Origin: Azolla caroliniana
Taxonomy: Eukaryota; Polypodiophyta
Length of the DNA: 64,000 nucleotides
NCBI GenBank assembly: GCA_043228905.1
Contig: JBHGNT010000002.1
Coordinates: 27,962,001 to 28,026,000, forward strand
Reading direction: 5' to 3'
A program made the position numbers and the translations under genes. How positions within the stretch are numbered: the first letter of the stretch is position 1; each line of letters opens with the position of its first letter. Positions 58,497 to 64,000 of this stretch are shown here, in pieces. The notes under the pieces were generated by a model. It did no database searches. It saw nothing but the letters and a program-made list of their open reading frames with translations, and was not told the DNA's origin.

Positions 58497-61400
58497 GTCA
58501 CAGCACAGTATTACTCATTGGTAACAAATTTCAAGATGTCAGAGAAGTTTGAAGCTATATGGCTTTGTATTTTATAAGTTGCACCTTCTCGAATTTGTTG
58601 ATATTGTTTTTATGTAAAATCTTCTGGTAATTTATCACGATGAATTTCTAAAACATTGGCTTCTATACAGTGCTGAAATGATGTCATTCAAGGAAAGGAA
58701 CTGAAATTTATCATTGTGGTTTAGCTGATTCTATTTATACTATATCTATGTGTTTTCAATTGTGGTCCTGTCTTCATGTAAATTTTCTTTCAAACTTTTA
58801 AGCTGTATATTACATTCTTGCAAACTGTTATTTCCTTGTGATATGTCAGAAATATGTTATGCATATCACATAAAAGTATTCTTACTAGATTTATACATTG
58901 GTATTTTTGGGTTTATAATTGCATTCTGTGAGAAATTGATGCTATTTTGTAACTGAAGTGCAACTTCGGTTTACTGTGTATTACATGTCTTTTGTATATG
59001 GTTTTGTATAATTACTGGTATATTTGTGTTCTCGATTTTGAATTTTATTTAAGAGTGTAACAGGATGGTAATTCATAACTGAAACACGATCTCAGTTATT
59101 CAACCCGCCCTGGAAACTTATGTATTTTTAAGGTGGAACTAGTGATTTATGGAAATAAGTTGTTTTCCCAAAGGTGCGTTTGTCAAAATTTCTTGAATGA
59201 TTTATTAACATTCATGTCGATGTTTGAATGTTTTTATTTTAAAACATCTTAAATTTCTAGGGGTATGAGTAACTCAATGACAAAATAAAGATAATGTAGG
59301 AATATTGCAAAGTGCAAAATAGTTCCAAAGAATGATGATTTTCTTTGAACATGGGTGGAAGTGCAAGCAGTATGGAAGGAGAGATTCTGCTACTGTGATG
59401 ATTTAATTCTCTTGGTGTGAGTGTAGGCTATGGTTTAGTTGCTATATACAGGGATTTTCTAGTATCTTTGAGATGCAATGATTTTCTTTGAATTGGGATG
59501 GATTTGCATCATATGGAAGAAAAGGTTCTGCTACTGTCATGATTTAATTCTCTAGTTGCTAGGGCATTCACTGTTCTTATTTACTATATACAGGGCTGGA
59601 TCTCATTATCACTGCAACGTTTGTGGTGCACTGCAGTTTATATTTCAGAGATGAAGATACACATGATAAAACCATTGGTAATTTTGTATGTTCTTTTGTG
59701 AATATGTTTCCCAGTGGACCCTACTGTATTGACCAAATCTGTTCAAATGGGTTTGTGTCTACTTACACCTAAATGTGAAATTTAGTTAATGTTGTAGTTT
59801 GCCACTCTTTAACTATTTTTTATGGCCAATGTAAGTGGTTACTTAACTTCAATTGATTCCAGATTCACTACATTCATTTGAGTCTAGTCTGGATGGGTAT
59901 ACACAAAATGATCGTGAAGAGTCATGACATGGTACAAGGGAGCGTCAAGTTCTTGGTTCGGTCTTAGAGCAGAGAATGTATAATATGATAATTCAGTGGT
60001 GTACCTGTTGTGATTGCGTATAGCCTGATGGTGGTTTAAGTGCGAATATGAGTAATGCTTTATTATATATTGGAATTTGGAACCCACTGCGCAGCAATGT
60101 ATGCACAGGAGTCAGCTATATTAATTGGAATGAAGATAAAAAGTGTAGATTCAAATGTTGAAGGGTTTTTTAAATGGAGTTCAGAAAATGGTGAATATAT
60201 GAAGAATTCAATGTACCCTTTCTACCTTAAGATAGCACTGTCATGATGACTGTTGTAATGATCTAGAAACTTCTTGGATGAATCAGAGGATAATATGCAT
60301 ATGTGGACTACAATAGACTAATGCAGAGAATAAAAAGAGGAATATATGAAGGATTGTGACTCGTTATATCCACTTTGCACCTAAAGTTATTACCTTTGGA
60401 CATCTATGCCATGGTATGTGTAATGCAGAGTTAAAAGAAAATCCAGAGAACAATGCTTACAACTAATGGACTGTGCCCTGTTCCTGGCACTTATATAAGG
60501 TGATATCCTTTGGGATATCTATTCCAGGATGCATGTAGTGAGAGCTTAGTAAACATATCATCATATTAACTGCTAACAGTACTAGTTTGCATACTGGTGA
60601 AGGTTTTTTTCTTTCATGCTACACGTTCACCAGTTGAAAGAAGCATAATATTTGCATTTGTATTTTATCTTTTTAAGGAAAGACATGGATATGGTGTAAC
60701 GTTTGCATTTTGTGTATAATAGATAATTAACTGATAATATACGTTTATGTTTCCACTTTGTGTAATACATAATGAATTGATGATCTGTGTTTATGTTTCA
60801 TATTCCCATCAATTGATTTCAGATACTTCTCCTAATCTCTCAAAGTGGTATTATATCAAATGTTAACGTATGTAGTACAATTTTTATGCCTTCCATAACT
60901 GTCTTCTGAATTTGGTATGGCTTTTGGTCTTTACCGTATAAAAGTGAGTATATGCAAGCATGATGAATAAAAGGAAGAGAAACCAGCACACACCCGTTTT
61001 TGAACTCTCCAAGATTGCTTTTAAGAGTGCCAATTTCATTCAAGCTCCATCAAACTTGATTTTATATCTAGAAGTATGTAACCCATGACTATGAGAACTA
61101 TCAGTTTTCAAGCAAGACCTATCATGAAGTCATACATTTGGAATGCACTTTATGTTCTGACACAAATATATAAACCTTTTGGAACTAGTGACGTACTATG
61201 GTTAAGGAAAAGTGGAACGGAATACTTCTCTCATTTTAAAATCCATAAATGATGTTGAATTACAAAAGGCATATTATACAAAAGAATTGTTTTTACATTT
61301 GACTTTCCATGAAGTCGCCAAATTTGTACATTTTCAATTAAATAAAGAAACCATTATCAAACATGTATTACAATGAAATCCTTAAACCGTGGAATACCTA

Positions 61401-62745
61401 ATGAGAGAAAATAGTAATTGGCTTAGCCAATCTTTTCACAAATGGGCACATTCACATGTATGAACTGAAATGCCCTCAGCTCATCTTTATTGAATTAGCC
61501 GTTTCCTTGCTCGACGTACATACTCAAGAGGGGTATTTGTGAAATTAATACAAACCCATGTGTATTTGGGATAATAAAAAGAGCTGAGGAAGTTTTTTAA
61601 TGTCATAAGCTAAACTAATGATACCATGGGTTAAGATTTTTCACAAAAGAATGAAACAGACACTGAAAGAGACTATTACCTGCCCTGAGATCCCAATGTA
61701 TTATAATGCAGAGTTTCAGGACTTATGCAATGGTTATGTCTTTGCGATATCTGTGTAACGTTAACATGATTTTGCATCCTGAATACTACCCAGTAAATGT
61801 TGGCTTATGGTGAATCGGGTGGGATATGATCTCATAACTATATTGAACGGACATCATAAGATGCAGAGGCAAGAATATCATGATATGGTGCAATCTCGTA
61901 TGCATATAACAAGATGATCATTTCTATGGCTCAAAAGGTACATATAACATCAATTTAATGATGATATAGTGCATTAGATAGACATAACACATAACCCACC
62001 GAATTATGTGAACCGGATAAATCAATCTGGTTAGAGGATTTTTGGGAACTTACTTCAGGAAGAATCATCCAGGGTTGAGTTTGCAGTTTCTTCTGTCTCA
62101 TAGTCATTAACTTTTTGCTATTGCTTTTTTGGCTCTAAGTGACGAATGGAAATGATAGTGCAACCCCAACTTTGTTGAAAGATTGGGCCAAACACAGCAA
62201 ATCAGAGTCATTTTCTGGTGCCACCTCTCCTGTGAAGGAAAGTTTACAGAAAGCATGAGAGCGGATTATCTAAGTATTCAATTGAGAACGGAACACTGAA
62301 GGACATCAATATCAAATAACATGATGATAGGTGAGTGCTACATGCATATATAACATCATTTCCATGGTCACAATAGGGAGCATGTTAAGATGTTTATAAA
62401 TAACATCAAACAATGTGATGACGTAGTGCATGTTATACTCATAATAATGTGGCATCAGTGATACCATGATGATGTAACGTCAATTAAAAGAAGATGATAT
62501 GATGCAACATCTATTTCTTGCTGCTCTATATACATAATAAGTATATCGTGAATTGCCATATTAGACCTGGAATAGAATCATTTATGGAACTTATATATGC
62601 ATAATAAATATAAACTTCAAACAAATGATGATTATTGTACACAAGCATTACCATTTCCACTGTCTCTTCTCATAATGTGGTCTGAATCCGAGTTTGATTC
62701 CAGTCCATCTTGGTGGAACTTATCACCAACTAGTGGGATTGAAAG
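58497..62745. other. CXIP4 3' flank and intergenic
   Basis: No gene recognised. It includes a diverged duplication (59330-59600) and, at 61880-62520, three loosely related segments that share (a)tgatgatat(a)gtgca and acatataacatca words. Short open frames lack known domains. Confidence 0.45.
59330..59600. repeat. Diverged ~147-bp direct duplication
   Basis: aatgattttctttgaa, then tatggaag(g/a), (a)ttctgctactgt(g/c)atga and tttaattctct, then tatatacaggg occur in the same order at about 59333-59455 and 59480-59595. Confidence 0.7.
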
Positions 62746-62918
62746 TTGTGACCTCTTGCATTGGATTTTTGTTTATTTCTCTTAATAGGGGTGGGAGAGA
62801 TTCTGAAATTCGTTCCTTGTAGAAAAACCCAGCAAAGATGGATTTGAACCCATGATCTTTGGCTTGATAACTCAGTAGGCCAAATCCTTGATAATTCTTG
62901 TTACCTCTTGCATTGGAT
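62746..62918 (-). mobile_element. SINE insertion with 21-bp target-site duplication
   Basis: The body at 62767-62897 (131 bp) is flanked by ttgt(g/t)acctcttgcattggat at 62746-62766 and 62898-62918, one mismatch in 21. On the minus strand it starts near an A-box-like TGGCCTACTGAG, has a B-box-like GGGTTCAAATCC about 30 bp on, and ends in an A-rich tail (agaaataaacaaaa) right before the duplication. That order is typical of tRNA-derived SINEs. It lies just beyond the stop of the minus-strand gene at 62959, in the same orientation, probably in its 3' UTR or flank. Confidence 0.72.
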
Positions 62919-62958
62919 CTCCTAACTACACAGTAGGACAAACAAACACTTGATTACA

Positions 62959-63872
62959 CTACTCAGTTTTTACTGTAAAATTCTCTCCTTGTGTCAATAC
63001 CCTAGTTCTAGTTCCTGACACAAAGGCTGACTGATGACATACATTCACAAGAATCCGTCCCTCATCCATCCTTACATCTGTCATTTGATAATCTCTACTG
63101 GCACATCCAACCCTTATGCTCTCCTTCCTAGCGCACTCAATCCTTGTCTTCCCAGATTTCCCTTCTGTAATGGGCAATTTCCCTTCCAGAATCATCATTT
63201 TTGCATCATTCTGTGTCTTCACACCATCCATCATGTTGCACCTTCCATGGTCAGTGTTGCTTATAATTACTGTTCTAGACGCCTTTGTGGGTAGTGATTG
63301 ATATTGATCATCACTTGCTTGCTTATAGCTATGGAGGTCGGTGGCAAGTTTGAACATCCTACCCATCTTCACAATAGACCTATCATGGTGATCGTGACCA
63401 TGCATAGACCTTTGAGTGGCATATGAGGAAGAAGGGTCAGTGAAAGTCTCGATGGTCGATAGATTCGTTCCAAGGTTTGACAAGTTTGACATTGATGTCT
63501 TTGTGTGTGTGGTTGTGGTAGTAGTACTATCACTTCGGTTTGTTTCGAGGGGTTCATTCGGCAAAGTATCGGCATGTTCCTTTAGATTTTTATCAAATCC
63601 CGCATTTTCCTTTGTACCCACAATATTTTGCTCTTTAGTAGTTCTTTTTTTGTATGAAGGATTGCTCACTACTAGTGTCTGATTATGATGATGATTGTTC
63701 TCTTCATATTGGGTTGGCTTGGAAGACCTTTTCCTTTTAGATGAGGCAAGAGCTCGGAAAACCTTCACAAGCTCAGATCCCAGAGCACTGCATTTACCTT
63801 CAGCTTTCATGGCGGCTGTAAGTGCTATCTCTATTTGGGCAGTGAAGAATTGGGTTTTGGATTCTAGTGTCC
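62959..63872 (-). CDS. Last exon of an unrecognised gene, partial at the window edge
   Basis: A minus-strand frame of about 305 codons follows a clear acceptor (tcaattttgttcacag ending at 63873), with the first base completing a split codon, and runs to TAG at 62959. It begins TLESKTQFFTAQIEIALTAA MKAEGKCSALGSELVKVFRAL, a probable amphipathic helix or coiled coil. It then enters a basic SSKRKRSSK segment (possible nuclear localisation signal) and a long polar, Thr/Ser/Asn-rich region without a domain I know. A more folded-looking end reads TRIECARKESIRVGCASRDY... MDEGRILVNV. The upstream exons lie outside the window. Codon use and length support a real exon; function unknown. Confidence 0.6.
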
Positions 63873-64000
63873 TGTGAACAAAATTGAAATGTTGATGAAA
63901 AAAAATTATGGTCATGAAATACCACATAACTATAACAGTACAAGGGAGGCTAGGAAAGTGTTTTTATGATCTTACATATAACTACATTAAGTAGGTTACT
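63873..64000 (-). other. Intron of the right-edge gene
   Basis: Sequence upstream of the acceptor at 63873 on the minus strand; the pyrimidine-rich lead-in (aacatttcaattttgttcacag) fits an intron. The open frame extends to 63927 but that part is taken as intron. Confidence 0.5.

Overview
This is a window of plant nuclear DNA, AT-rich and repeat-rich. The genes have canonical GT-AG introns. The recognisable proteins are plant-specific or plant-type: a 13-exon family 1 glycoside hydrolase gene, a germin-like protein, CAX-interacting protein 4, the bifunctional riboflavin kinase/FMN hydrolase fusion, and a DUF7733-type membrane protein. The two tRNA genes are nuclear type. The mobile elements are plant Copia, LINE and SINE relics. 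A flowering plant is the best reading; I cannot place it to family.

Layout. 1-6165: gene-free, with microsatellites, tandem duplications, a foldback and a short LINE 3' end. 6166-10296 (+): intact 533-residue GH1 beta-glucosidase homologue (BGLU11-like) whose catalytic site is heavily altered. 11291-12777: 5'-truncated LINE with a perfect 15-bp target-site duplication. 13317-13387 (-): tRNA-Gly(GCC). 16130-16831 (-): germin-like protein. 16832-20273: gene-free, many tandem repeats. 20274-25309 (+): decayed Ty1/Copia element, whose 3' LTR ends 67 bp before the start codon of the next gene. 25377-28102 (+): SKA3-like kinetochore protein. 30803-36174 (+): FMN hydrolase/riboflavin kinase. 38096-38863 (-): DUF7733-like membrane protein. 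40808-40880 (-): tRNA-Arg(TCT). 41843-44690 (-): ESCRT-III-type VPS60/CHMP5, probably with a 3.3-kb 5'-UTR intron and a promoter near 48.2 kb. 48.3-52.1 kb: LINE relic, tandem repeats and two copies of a small inverted-repeat element. 52125-53921 (-): ubiquitin-ribosomal protein eS31 (S27a) fusion. 57318-58496 (+): CXIP4. 58497-62958: gene-free, ending in a textbook SINE insertion. 62959-63872 (-): last exon of an unrecognised gene that runs off the right edge.

The genes do not form a pathway or cluster. They are separate housekeeping and cell-biology genes: FMN metabolism, endosomal sorting, translation/ubiquitin, kinetochore and splicing-type RS protein, with two secreted-protein genes. I see no defence island, biosynthetic cluster, CRISPR array or viral gene set. 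The observations most worth a second look are the GH1 homologue that keeps the acid/base Glu but has Gln at the nucleophile position, the Copia LTR that may supply the SKA3-like promoter, a perfect 20-bp hairpin in a VPS60 intron, and a small inverted-repeat element with TA flanks. Exon coordinates come from splice consensus, reading-frame continuity and family knowledge; no transcript data were available.
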